Shown: positions 8,135-16,034 of the stretch, one piece after another
Position numbering within the stretch: the stretch's first letter is position 1
Layout of the letters: each line of letters opens with the position of its first letter
NCBI GenBank assembly: GCA_041676705.1
Contig: JBAYRL010000002.1
Coordinates: forward strand, 248,001 to 312,000
Direction: 5' to 3'
Length of the DNA: 64,000 nucleotides
DNA from: Acidimicrobiia bacterium
Lineage (GTDB): Bacteria; Actinomycetota; Acidimicrobiia; Acidimicrobiales; SKKL01
Made by a program: the position numbers and the translations under genes
Notes under the pieces: generated by a model
What the model was told of the DNA's origin: nothing
The model's database searches: none
The model's input: only the letters and a program-made list of their open reading frames with translations

Positions 8135-8190
8135 TTGCCCTTTGGTGTTTGTCCTTGGGTAATTAGCCTTTGGTAATTGCCCTTTGGTGA
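8135..8190. repeat. Four tandem 14-bp repeats
   Basis: Four directly repeated units with exact 14-base spacing begin at 8135, 8149, 8163 and 8177. The units are TTGCCCTTTGGTGT, TTGTCCTTGGGTAA, TTAGCCTTTGGTAA and TTGCCCTTTGGTGA, sharing a CCTTTGGT core. They fill most of the 94-base gap between gtrA and the downstream methyltransferase, just upstream of the latter's start on the minus strand. Phasing by 14 excludes coding; the array may bind a protein or vary in copy number by slippage. Confidence 0.85.
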
Positions 8191-8202
8191 TGGCAACCAG
8201 TT

Positions 8203-8691
8203 TTAGAGTTCGGTTGCCAGGCCAGTTGAAGTTTCGGTATTGCCAAACATCAGCTTGTCCAAGAACATGTATTTGCCAACCCACAACACGCCAAAAGCCG
8301 CGATGTTGGTGCCGCTAAGAACAAGTTGGCTATCCCACCAGCGGGTCACAACACCAACCGCAACGGTAGAGAGAATGAGGCCCAATAGCGACACACCCCA
8401 AAAGGGCAACACTTCACGGCGGAGGCTGTGCTGGCCGCTTTTTTGCCAGACCCAACGACGATTCAGAATATAGGCGGGCACCGAGGCCCCGGTCACAGCA
8501 AAGAAGTTGGAAGCCGCCCCACCCCAGTTGAAACCTTGGTAGGCGAGCACCAACAGAATCTGGGTCACCACAATGCCGACCACCGAAACCGAAGCGTATT
8601 TAAGCGCTCGCAAACCATGAGCGCGCTGCAAGTCGCGGAATCGTTCAAAAGAAGCGGTGGTCATCGGCGATGATCGTACTAGGCCTAGCAT
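8203..8691 (-). CDS. GtrA family membrane protein
   Basis: Small membrane protein with four predicted helices (about residues 28-48, 56-76, 97-117 and 125-145). The layout and the NRRWVWQ loop after helix 2 are characteristic of GtrA/DPMS-like proteins, which help move polyprenyl-phosphate-linked sugars across the membrane or anchor the glycosyltransferase. The start may be the Met at 8664 (MTTASF) rather than 8691. A GGCAACC/GGTTGCC stem (8192-8198, 8212-8218) spans its stop codon. It belongs functionally with the glycosyltransferase and methyltransferases beside it. Confidence 0.82.
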   Translation of the reverse strand: MLGLVRSSPMTTASFERFRDLQRAHGLRALKYASVSVVGIVVTQILLVLAYQGFNWGGAASNFFAVTGASVPAYILNRRWVWQKSGQHSLRREVLPFWGVSLLGLILSTVAVGVVTRWWDSQLVLSGTNIAAFGVLWVGKYMFLDKLMFGNTETSTGLATEL

Positions 8692-8741
8692 TAAGTGCTA
8701 CTAGTCATTCGGCCTATTCTGGTTGAAGCCAGGGGAATCTT

Positions 8742-9986
8742 ATGGTTAACAGGAGTGTTCTCAAGAGTTTTGCATTGTTTTTGGCCCTGTTATTGGCGAC
8801 GGTTGGCTGTAGTAGCTCAAACTCGCACGAAAGCGATGCTAGCTCTACCAGCACTTCGTTACCGGGGTCAGAAACGGTTCAACCCGACACCAACGGCGAC
8901 CGCGGAAACAACAACAGCGAGGCTCCGGGCGAAAGCACGAATGGGAATGACGACCTAGCCGGTGAACTGGCGGAACTCTCGTTGCAATTAACACCAGTGG
9001 CAGAGCTTGAGGCCCCAATTGCAATGGCAGCGTTACCGGGTGAAGCCTCAATGTACGTGGCTGAACGAGGTGGCACGGTACGAAAACTAGAGCTGCAAAA
9101 CGCCGAGGTAAGCGTGGGTGAACCTTTAATAGCGGTGGAGACCACTACCGGTTCCGAACGAGGCTTGTTGGGCTTGGCGTTAAGCCCTAATGGCCAACAG
9201 ATTTACTTGAGCTACACCGACTTGAACGGCAACACGGTGGTGGAAGGGTACGACCTTGACGACACTGGGGTCGATCAGACCTCTAAACGCCAAATTTTTG
9301 AGGCAGAGCAGCCGTTTTCCAACCATAACGGCGGACATTTAGCTTTCGGGCCCGATAGTGCCTTGTATTTGGGTTTGGGTGACGGAGGTAGCGGTGGCGA
9401 CCCCCACAACAACGCCCAAGACCCGAAATCGGTGTTGGGTAGCATCATTCGTTTCGATCCCGAGACTTTAGAACCGGCTATTTGGGCCATTGGCCTGCGT
9501 AATCCGTGGCGATTTGCTTGGGATTTCTCAACCGACGATTTGTGGGTGGCCGATGTGGGCCAAGACGCCATTGAAGAAATCTCGGTGCTTCGAGGCGACA
9601 TGCTTCCTCAATTTCGTTTACCCGAGGCTCTGATACCCAACTTCGGCTGGCCTATTTTTGAAGGACATGAGCCCTACGACGGGGGCGAAGAACCAATGGG
9701 TTACATTCCGCCGGTTTACACCTATAAACACGGCCCCGGCTGTTCCGTGGTTGGGGGTTATGTTTATCGAGGAACGGCCATTCCGGCGCTCGACGGTGCC
9801 TATTTGTATAGCGACTACTGCGACCCCAGCATTTCGGCTTTAGTTCGTAGTGCCAATGGAGACGGTTATGAAGCCGTGGCTCTTGGGCTTGAGGTTCCAG
9901 GCGGGCAGGTATCTTCTTTTGGTGAAGGTCCCAACGGCGAGCTGTACGTGATGTCGTTAGCGGGCGGCATTTACCGCGTTGAGTGA
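8742..9986 (+). CDS. PQQ-dependent sugar dehydrogenase-like lipoprotein (GSDH family)
   Basis: Secreted lipoprotein: a hydrophobic signal with lipobox LATVGC, then an Asp/Ser/Asn-rich linker to about residue 85, followed by a six-bladed propeller of the glucose/sorbosone dehydrogenase family. Family marks are RGLLGLALSPN, FSNHNGGHLAFGPD, YLGLGDGGSGGDPHNNAQ and WAIGLRNPWRFAWD, which hold the PQQ and calcium ligands in soluble aldose dehydrogenases. It should oxidise an aldose outside the membrane if PQQ is available; no pqq genes are in the window. It is preceded by an AGGGGA ribosome site six bases before ATG and followed by a strong hairpin, so it is a single-gene unit. Confidence 0.85.
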   Translation: MVNRSVLKSFALFLALLLATVGCSSSNSHESDASSTSTSLPGSETVQPDTNGDRGNNNSEAPGESTNGNDDLAGELAELSLQLTPVAELEAPIAMAALPGEASMYVAERGGTVRKLELQNAEVSVGEPLIAVETTTGSERGLLGLALSPNGQQIYLSYTDLNGNTVVEGYDLDDTGVDQTSKRQIFEAEQPFSNHNGGHLAFGPDSALYLGLGDGGSGGDPHNNAQDPKSVLGSIIRFDPETLEPAIWAIGLRNPWRFAWDFSTDDLWVADVGQDAIEEISVLRGDMLPQFRLPEALIPNFGWPIFEGHEPYDGGEEPMGYIPPVYTYKHGPGCSVVGGYVYRGTAIPALDGAYLYSDYCDPSISALVRSANGDGYEAVALGLEVPGGQVSSFGEGPNGELYVMSLAGGIYRVE

Positions 9987-10087
9987 GCTACGGCATGCCA
10001 CGGCTAACGCCCTGCACAGCGCCATCGTGGTGAGGTGCTCGGACACGCATCAAACGAGATGCCAGGTGTTGCAGTAGATGAAAAATA

Positions 10088-10131
10088 GAACTGGTACCCG
10101 ATCGGCCATCAGGGCCTTTAGGTACCAGTTC
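10088..10131. terminator. Hairpin between PQQ-type gene and LLM gene
   Basis: A perfect 11-bp inverted repeat (GAACTGGTACC at 10088-10098, complement at 10121-10131) encloses a 22-base loop that has its own GGCC/GGCC pairing. It lies between two convergent genes and probably ends transcription from both sides. There is no T-run. Confidence 0.6.
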
Positions 10132-10194
10132 AATCGAGGTAGCGTTGGTGAACCTAACACCTATGGGGTTAGTTCACTTCGGCACCAGGTCTAG

Positions 10195-11232
10195 TTAAGC
10201 GGTCCAAGTCTTGATCTTGTCGATCAGCTCGGCCGGGTTGTCACCCACAGGGGTGATGCGCATTTGGGTCACACCAGCGGCTTGATAGGCCAACACCCGA
10301 TCCCGCACTTGAGCTTCGTCGCCCACCAGGGCTATGGCGTCAAGGTATTCTTGGGGGATAGCGGCAGCGGCTTCTTCTTTCTTGCCCGAAAGGTAGAGAT
10401 CTTGAATCTCTTTGGCTTCTTTTTCGTAGCCGTATTGGGCAAAAACATTGTTATAGAAGTTCTTGCTGCGAGCACCCATGCCACCCACATAAAGGGCAAT
10501 ACCAGGACGCTGGGCGTCTTTAAGCTTGGCGGCGGTAGCCTCGTCACAGATGGCTACGGTGCCTCCGCCCACAATATCGAGGCCGCCCAAGGCAGGGTCG
10601 CGTTTGGCCATACCAGCATCGATGTCGGCACCCCAAACATCGCGAGCCTTGTCGGGGTGGAAGACCGTGGGCAGCCAACCATCGGCAATTTCGGCGGTCA
10701 TTTCCACGTTCTTGGGGCCCAAGCTGGCGATATAGATCGGTATGTTTTCACGTACCGGGTGGTTGATGATCTTGAGTGGCTTGGCAAGGCCAGTGCCTTG
10801 GTCTTGCGGCAACGGCAAGGTATAAACCTCACCGTCGTGCTCCACCACTTCGCGACGCCACACCTTGCGACAAATTTCGATGACATCTCGGGTGGCGGCC
10901 AGCGGCTTGGTGTATGGAACGCCGTGCCAGCCCTCAATTACTTGGGGACCAGAAGCACCCAAGCCCAACACAAAACGTCCCCCTGAAACGGCGTCTAGGC
11001 CTGCGGCGGTCATACCGATCAGGGCCGGACTTCGCGAGTAGAGTGGCAAAATTCCCGATGCTAATTCCGCGGTTTCGGTGCGGGCAGCGAGGTAGCCCAA
11101 GATGCTCACGGCGTCGAAGCTATAAAGCTCCGCTACCCAGAGCATGTCTACCCCGGCCTTTTCCAAATCTGCGGCACGATCACCGGCGGCTTTTGGGTCA
11201 CCGGTGTAACTTATCCCCATCCCAATTTTCAT
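10195..11232 (-). CDS. LLM class F420-dependent oxidoreductase
   Basis: A TIM-barrel luciferase-like monooxygenase family protein of 345 residues. The start is placed at Met 11232 (MKIGMGISY), because the frame upstream (MCKARD) is unlike the family. Features include the first strand GMGISY, the RTETAELASGIL and RSPALIGMTAAGLDAVSGGRFVLGLGAS blocks that surround the cofactor, and the later EIADGWLPTVFHP. Such actinobacterial proteins normally use coenzyme F420 rather than FMN and reduce or oxidise varied substrates; the substrate here is unknown. It stands alone between a terminator and the divergent aldo/keto reductase. Confidence 0.85.
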   Translation of the reverse strand: MKIGMGISYTGDPKAAGDRAADLEKAGVDMLWVAELYSFDAVSILGYLAARTETAELASGILPLYSRSPALIGMTAAGLDAVSGGRFVLGLGASGPQVIEGWHGVPYTKPLAATRDVIEICRKVWRREVVEHDGEVYTLPLPQDQGTGLAKPLKIINHPVRENIPIYIASLGPKNVEMTAEIADGWLPTVFHPDKARDVWGADIDAGMAKRDPALGGLDIVGGGTVAICDEATAAKLKDAQRPGIALYVGGMGARSKNFYNNVFAQYGYEKEAKEIQDLYLSGKKEEAAAAIPQEYLDAIALVGDEAQVRDRVLAYQAAGVTQMRITPVGDNPAELIDKIKTWTA

Positions 11233-11429
11233 GTCCCTAGCCTTACACATTGCTAGAGGTGATGAGAACTAAAACGTACGGGATACGGTTTCTTGTTGAA
11301 ATTATCACCTAGCGTGACAGCCATGATGAATGTGCCTGGTCCGGGCGGGCGGACGAGACTGAAGGACGTGCAAGAATGCCGTTACTTCCGCACACCTGGA
11401 AAGCTCAACTTCGATCTGGGAGGCCCACT

Positions 11430-12425
11430 ATGACAGCAGCACCGACGAACGAAACCACGACAATGCCTTACAATCGTCTTGGCCGATCTGGCCTGCAAGT
11501 GAGTGCCCTCTCGTTCGGGTCTTGGGTCACATTCGGTGAACAGCTCGACGTAGGCCTGGCCCGCGATTGCTTGGCCGCCGCCCGAGAAGAGGGCGTCAAT
11601 TTTTTCGACAATGCCGAGTCATACGCTGGAGGCGAATCCGAGCGGATCATGGGCCAAGCTCTGTCCGAGTTAGGGTGGGACCGCAACTCCTATGTGGTCT
11701 CGACCAAGTTCTTTTGGGGCATCGACAAGGGCACGGTCAACATGACCAACACCCTGAACCGGAAGTACTTGAGCCAAGCCATCGACGGGTCGCTAGAGCG
11801 CTTCGGGCTTGATTTCATTGATCTAATTTTCTGTCATCGGGCCGATCCCCACACTCCAATTGAAGAAACCGTGTGGGCCATGTCTGACATCATCTCATCA
11901 GGTAAGGCCCTCTACTGGGGCACCTCGGAATGGCGGGCCGACGAGATCCGGGCGGCGTGGGACATTGCCGATCGCTACCACCTCCACAAGCCGGTGATGG
12001 AACAGCCCCAATATCACCTCTTCGAGCGGCGTCGGGTGGAGCGCGACTATCGCCGCCTCTACGACGACATTGGTCTAGGCCTCACCACCTGGAGCCCCCT
12101 AGCGTCAGGCATGCTAAGCGGGAAGTACATTGATGGAGTGCCTGATGGCAGCCGGGCCACCCTGGAGGGCTACGAGTGGTTGCGGGCCGCGGTCACCAAC
12201 CCCGAACGCAACGCCAAAGTACGCGAGCTGCGCAGTGTGGCCGAGCGTCTCGACTGCACGCTCTCGCAGCTAGCCATTGCCTGGTGCGCCGCCAACCCCC
12301 ACGTGTCGACGGTGATCACTGGGGCATCCACCCCCACTCAAGTGAGCGAAAACATGGGAGCCAAGCGGGTGCTGGCCGCGCTCACCCCCGACCTTCTCGC
12401 CGAGATCGACCAGATTGTAACCTGA
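11430..12425 (+). CDS. Aldo/keto reductase, Kv-beta-like
   Basis: NADPH-dependent aldo/keto reductase of the potassium-channel beta-subunit/YghZ branch. The catalytic tetrad is visible: Asp in FFDNAESY, Tyr of the same motif, Lys in VVSTKFFWG and His in FCHRADP; the C-terminal VITGASTPTQVSEN block binds the NADPH phosphate. The start at 11430 is chosen because GGGAGG lies six bases before it; an in-frame ATG at 11376 lacks a site. Base composition is richer than the neighbours in the middle and end of the gene (hand count 63% GC for 12001-12060 and 68% for 12181-12240, against 57% for 9001-9060), which hints at acquisition from a higher-GC relative. Confidence 0.88.
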   Translation: MTAAPTNETTTMPYNRLGRSGLQVSALSFGSWVTFGEQLDVGLARDCLAAAREEGVNFFDNAESYAGGESERIMGQALSELGWDRNSYVVSTKFFWGIDKGTVNMTNTLNRKYLSQAIDGSLERFGLDFIDLIFCHRADPHTPIEETVWAMSDIISSGKALYWGTSEWRADEIRAAWDIADRYHLHKPVMEQPQYHLFERRRVERDYRRLYDDIGLGLTTWSPLASGMLSGKYIDGVPDGSRATLEGYEWLRAAVTNPERNAKVRELRSVAERLDCTLSQLAIAWCAANPHVSTVITGASTPTQVSENMGAKRVLAALTPDLLAEIDQIVT

Positions 12426-12459
12426 TGCTGGGCGCTGCGCCCGATGACGACGGTCCCGC

Positions 12460-13269
12460 TTAGTGGGGTACCACCACGAACGGGCAGGGTGAACAGTCCA
12501 TTAGGTGCGTCGGCACAGTGCCTAACAACCGGCCGTTCAAACTGACCGCGCCTTTGGTGCCCACTACAAGCACTGCGGCTTGTTCTTCGGTGGCCGTTCT
12601 ACAAAGCACTTCTTTGGGATCACCGTAGTGCATGATCATACGCACTGGCGTGTTGGTAATTTCAGCCATTTGTGCTTGTAGCTTGTTGGCGTAAAGCTGC
12701 ACGTCGTGGGGTTTGCGCAAGGTTTCTAGCGATGGATCGTAGGCGCAGACCGCTAAGAGCTGCGTGCCTAGCGATTGGGCCATTTCCCCGGCGAAACTTA
12801 TAGCAGCCTCGTTGGCTTCGCTCCCGTTGACCCCCACCAACACCGGGCTCGTGAGTAGGTTAGGAGGGTTTGGGGTAACCACCGCTACCGGGCGACCAGC
12901 GTGATGCAAAAGCCAGTGTTGGGGCCCGTCGAGGCCAAAACCTCTGGGGCCACCAGCTTCTTCTTTAGCCACCACTAAAAGGTCAGCTTCAATTTCATTG
13001 GCTTGTTTAATCAACGCTTGACGAGGGTGGTCGGCCACCACTGTGGTGGTAGGCAAACCGTCGTGTAAGCGTTCTAGTGCTTCTTCAGCGCTAGCTTCGA
13101 TGCTTGCTTCTCGCGCATCCCAGCTAGTGGGGTTACGTTCAGCAAACGATGGAGTAGCTACTGAGAGCACATAAAGTTCAGCCGAGGAAACATCGGCCAA
13201 TGTTCGAGCCCAATCTAAGGGGCCTGCGGCGTCGTTCGGATCGCCAAATCCAGCTAAGAGAGTCTTCAT
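12460..13269 (-). CDS. Universal stress protein, two tandem UspA domains
   Basis: A 269-residue protein of two UspA-like domains, about residues 1-130 and 138-269. The second keeps the ATP-binding signature G-x2-G-x9-G-T (VVGTKGAVSLNGRLLGT) and the start VLVGVNGSEANEAA; the first is degenerate, with FGLDGPQHWLLHHAGRP in the matching place. The start at 13269 is preceded by GAGGTGA seven bases upstream; the frame extends to 13299 without support. Tandem USPs in actinobacteria respond to hypoxia or stationary phase, but no regulatory site is evident here. Confidence 0.85.
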   Translation of the reverse strand: MKTLLAGFGDPNDAAGPLDWARTLADVSSAELYVLSVATPSFAERNPTSWDAREASIEASAEEALERLHDGLPTTTVVADHPRQALIKQANEIEADLLVVAKEEAGGPRGFGLDGPQHWLLHHAGRPVAVVTPNPPNLLTSPVLVGVNGSEANEAAISFAGEMAQSLGTQLLAVCAYDPSLETLRKPHDVQLYANKLQAQMAEITNTPVRMIMHYGDPKEVLCRTATEEQAAVLVVGTKGAVSLNGRLLGTVPTHLMDCSPCPFVVVPH

Positions 13270-13375
13270 TTCGATCACCTCGGACCGTTTGCTCGTCACT
13301 CTCTGCCCCTAGTGTACTGGTGGAGCGCCGTTGTGGTTCACAGATTTTTGTTTGATCTCACCGCAAACCGAACCG

Positions 13376-13711
13376 TTAGTGGGGAATTTCGCCCATGGCG
13401 TGTAACGCCAAAGTTGAGTGCGCATAAGCGCCACCGGCCCGCATCTCGGCTGCCACCCAAATGGCTTCCATAATCTGTTCTGGGGTGGCACCTTTGCGTT
13501 TAGCCAACTTGGTGTGGCCATTAATGCAATAGGGGCATTGGGTTACATGCGCCACCGCAACAGCAATTAATTGCTTAGTCACTTCATCTAAGGCACCCTC
13601 AGCAAACACAGCCTTTGAAAAATTCTCGAAGGCCTCGGTCGGTCCAGGGCTTAGTTCGCGGCGTCGCTGCGCTACTTCTGCGGTGGCTTTGGGATACATA
13701 TCATCGCTCAT
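13376..13711 (-). CDS. Carboxymuconolactone decarboxylase/AhpD-like protein
   Basis: A 111-residue all-helical protein of the CMD family with the redox motif CPYCINGHTKLAKRKG (Cys-x2-Cys-x3-His) found in AhpD-like alkylhydroperoxidases and in many family members of unknown substrate. It lies 106 bases upstream (on the minus strand) of the universal stress protein gene and reads the same way, so the two may form a small stress unit. Disulfide reductase or peroxide-related activity is a family-based guess. Confidence 0.83.
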   Translation of the reverse strand: MSDDMYPKATAEVAQRRRELSPGPTEAFENFSKAVFAEGALDEVTKQLIAVAVAHVTQCPYCINGHTKLAKRKGATPEQIMEAIWVAAEMRAGGAYAHSTLALHAMGEIPH

Positions 13712-13927
13712 GTTTCATCCTCTTCAAATCGGGTCCATAGATAACCGCTAGGGGTAACAGCAACTAACCAGCAGCTACAAAGGTCACCGTACTAGCCGAT
13801 TTGTATCTTGATGCGATATATAGAGCCTTGTTGAAAACTTCGGCCGTCGAGCGCCTAAATTCCACCTGTTCTACGCTGTACGGTTTGACTCTTCCCCCCA
13901 ACCCTTTCTCCCCCAAGGAAACCCTCG

Positions 13928-15157
13928 ATGATCGACTGGACTGAAGAACAACAAATGGTGCGCGACGCTGTAAAGCGCTTCGTTGACACCGAGGTTCGAC
14001 CCAATGTGGAAGAACTTGAGCACGGCGACATGCCGCCGTACGACATCCTGCGCAAGCTGCTGCAGACCTTCGGCATGGACGCTATGGCCCGCGACAGCTT
14101 CCAACGACGCATCGAGCGTGAAAAAGCTATTGCGGCTGGCGAATCGGTACCCGAAAAGGAAAGTAATGGAGGTGGTGGCGGCGGCGACAGCCTTAGCCTC
14201 ATCCCAATTATCGAGTTGTGCCGCGTAGCACCAGGAATGGTTACCGCCATGGGTGTTTCCATGTCGCTCACCTCGGCCGCCATTATGTCTAAGGGCACCA
14301 TCGCCCAAAAAGAACGTTGGGCACTCGATCTACTCACCATGGACAAGGTTGGCGCTTGGGCTATCACTGAACCCGGTTCTGGCTCCGACGCGTTTGGCTC
14401 TATGGCTTCCACCGCCCGACGCGACGGTAATGAATACGTTCTGAACGGATCGAAAACGTTTATCACCAACGGCCCCTATGCAGATACCACCGTGTTCATC
14501 TGCAAGCTAGACGAAGGTAACGCCCCCGCCGACCGCAAGATTTTAAGTTTCGTGCTCGACCGCGGCATGCCGGGCTTTGAACAATCGAAACCGCTGCGCA
14601 AAATGGGCATGCATTCTTCTCCCACAGGCGAGCTTTTCCTGACCGACGTTCGGGTGGGCATTGATCGTCTAATTGGGGAAACCGAAGACCTTCCCTCTGG
14701 CGGGCGCGAAGGGGCGAAAGCAACGTTCCAACAAGAACGCTCGGGTGTAGCCGCCATGGCACTTGGCATCATCGAAGAATGCCTAGAACTTAGCGTGCAA
14801 TACGCCAAAGACCGGGTGCAGTTCGGTAAGCCCATCGGTGAGTTCCAACTGATTCAAGACAAGCTGGCCCGAATGGAAGTGGCCCGCCTGAATGTACAAA
14901 ACCTGGTGTTTCGCACCATAGAACTGGGCGCCGCTGGCCGTACTATGACCTTGGCCGAAGCCTCGGCTATGAAACTGTACGCCGCACGGGCTGCCACCGA
15001 AGTAGCGCTTGAGGCCGTACAAATCTTCGGAGGGAATGGCTACATGTCTGAATTCCGAGTGGAGCAGCTGGCCCGTGATGCCAAGGTGCTACAAATATAT
15101 GCTGGTACCGATGAAATCCAAATAACCCACATCGCCCGCGACCTGCTCAACCGCTAG
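13928..15157 (+). CDS. Acyl-CoA dehydrogenase
   Basis: FAD flavoenzyme for alpha,beta-dehydrogenation of an acyl-CoA. The N-terminal helical domain begins MIDWTEEQQMVRDAVKRF. The middle has GAWAITEPGSGSDAFG and FITNGPYADT, which contact FAD and substrate, and the C-terminal domain has QIFGGNGYMSEFRVEQLARD and YAGTDEIQITHIARDLL. At 409 residues it is slightly long because of an insertion near residues 70-90 containing a run of six Gly. AAGGAA precedes the start. The closest specificity cannot be fixed. A hairpin follows it, and the beta-ketothiolase at 16 kb is the nearest partner. Confidence 0.88.
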   Translation: MIDWTEEQQMVRDAVKRFVDTEVRPNVEELEHGDMPPYDILRKLLQTFGMDAMARDSFQRRIEREKAIAAGESVPEKESNGGGGGGDSLSLIPIIELCRVAPGMVTAMGVSMSLTSAAIMSKGTIAQKERWALDLLTMDKVGAWAITEPGSGSDAFGSMASTARRDGNEYVLNGSKTFITNGPYADTTVFICKLDEGNAPADRKILSFVLDRGMPGFEQSKPLRKMGMHSSPTGELFLTDVRVGIDRLIGETEDLPSGGREGAKATFQQERSGVAAMALGIIEECLELSVQYAKDRVQFGKPIGEFQLIQDKLARMEVARLNVQNLVFRTIELGAAGRTMTLAEASAMKLYAARAATEVALEAVQIFGGNGYMSEFRVEQLARDAKVLQIYAGTDEIQITHIARDLLNR

Positions 15158-15195
15158 AACCCTCATCGAGAAACAGTCTTCGACACCGAATTCAG

Positions 15196-15233
15196 GCGCT
15201 GATACGCATGAACAAATTACTACGTATCAGCGC
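15196..15233. terminator. Hairpin after acyl-CoA dehydrogenase
   Basis: A perfect 11-bp inverted repeat, GCGCTGATACG (15196-15206) and its complement (15223-15233), separated by 16 bases, lies in the gap between the convergent acyl-CoA dehydrogenase and GNAT genes. There is no T-run, so it is probably bidirectional. Confidence 0.6.
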
Positions 15234-15305
15234 CCAATCCATGGGTGAGCGACCGTGTCGGGTTGCGTGGCAGCCTAAGACGGCACATGATCAGGCATTT
15301 ATGAA

Positions 15306-15758
15306 CTAGGCGCGTAGGGTGTAGCGGTAGACGTTGGTTTCACGGGCCACGAAACCTAAACGCTGATACAAGCGATTGGCTGCTTCTCGTGATGGCCGCG
15401 ACGTTAAATCCACGGTCACTGCACCCAGTTCTTTAGCCAAGCCCAAAGCGTGTTGGTTAAGCGCATATCCCACCCCGCGACCTCGGGCGGCTTCATCTAC
15501 CACCACGTCTTCGATCCAGGCACGAATACCGGTGGGAATCGGAAAAACCACCAAGGTTAAGCTGCCAAGAATCCGAGCGGGCTCGCCTTTGGCCACAGCC
15601 GAGTCAACCGCCACCAATAAGTGACATGCTGGCGATTCCACCAGCTCTTCGAGCGCTTGTCGTGAAGGAGGAGGGTTAGACCTAGACAGCTGAGGGATCA
15701 AGCGGCGAAAAGCCTCAACCAGCTCGTCATCCACCACATCGACTTCTTCGATCTTCAC
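15306..15758 (-). CDS. GNAT family N-acetyltransferase
   Basis: A 150-residue GCN5-related acetyltransferase. Motif A, IEDVVVDEAARGRGVGYAL, holds the R/Q-x2-G-x-G/A pyrophosphate loop (RGRGVG), and the C-terminal LYQRLGFVARETNVYRY is the usual motif B end. It uses acetyl-CoA; the acceptor (small amine, antibiotic or protein) is unknown. It is a single gene facing the acyl-CoA dehydrogenase. Confidence 0.83.
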   Translation of the reverse strand: MKIEEVDVVDDELVEAFRRLIPQLSRSNPPPSRQALEELVESPACHLLVAVDSAVAKGEPARILGSLTLVVFPIPTGIRAWIEDVVVDEAARGRGVGYALNQHALGLAKELGAVTVDLTSRPSREAANRLYQRLGFVARETNVYRYTLRA

Positions 15759-16034
15759 CTAAGGCTTCCTTATTTCTGTAGCGCTCGTAATTGAGCCCAT
15801 GGTTTGAAACTAATATCGACGTTTGAAACCGACCCAAGGTTAGTTGCCCAACCGCACAAAATGAGCACCGCTGCTACTGCAACCTGTCTAAATGGCGTCG
15901 AAAAACGGTCATCGGGCTCTTTTCGTTATGGCCTCTAATTACATGGTGACGCTTTAGGGGATAGTGTGGCAGTCTGGACAGCAAAATTTCAGACCACCGG
16001 GGTCTGAACCCGCCACTTTCTCAAGGGGAACCCA

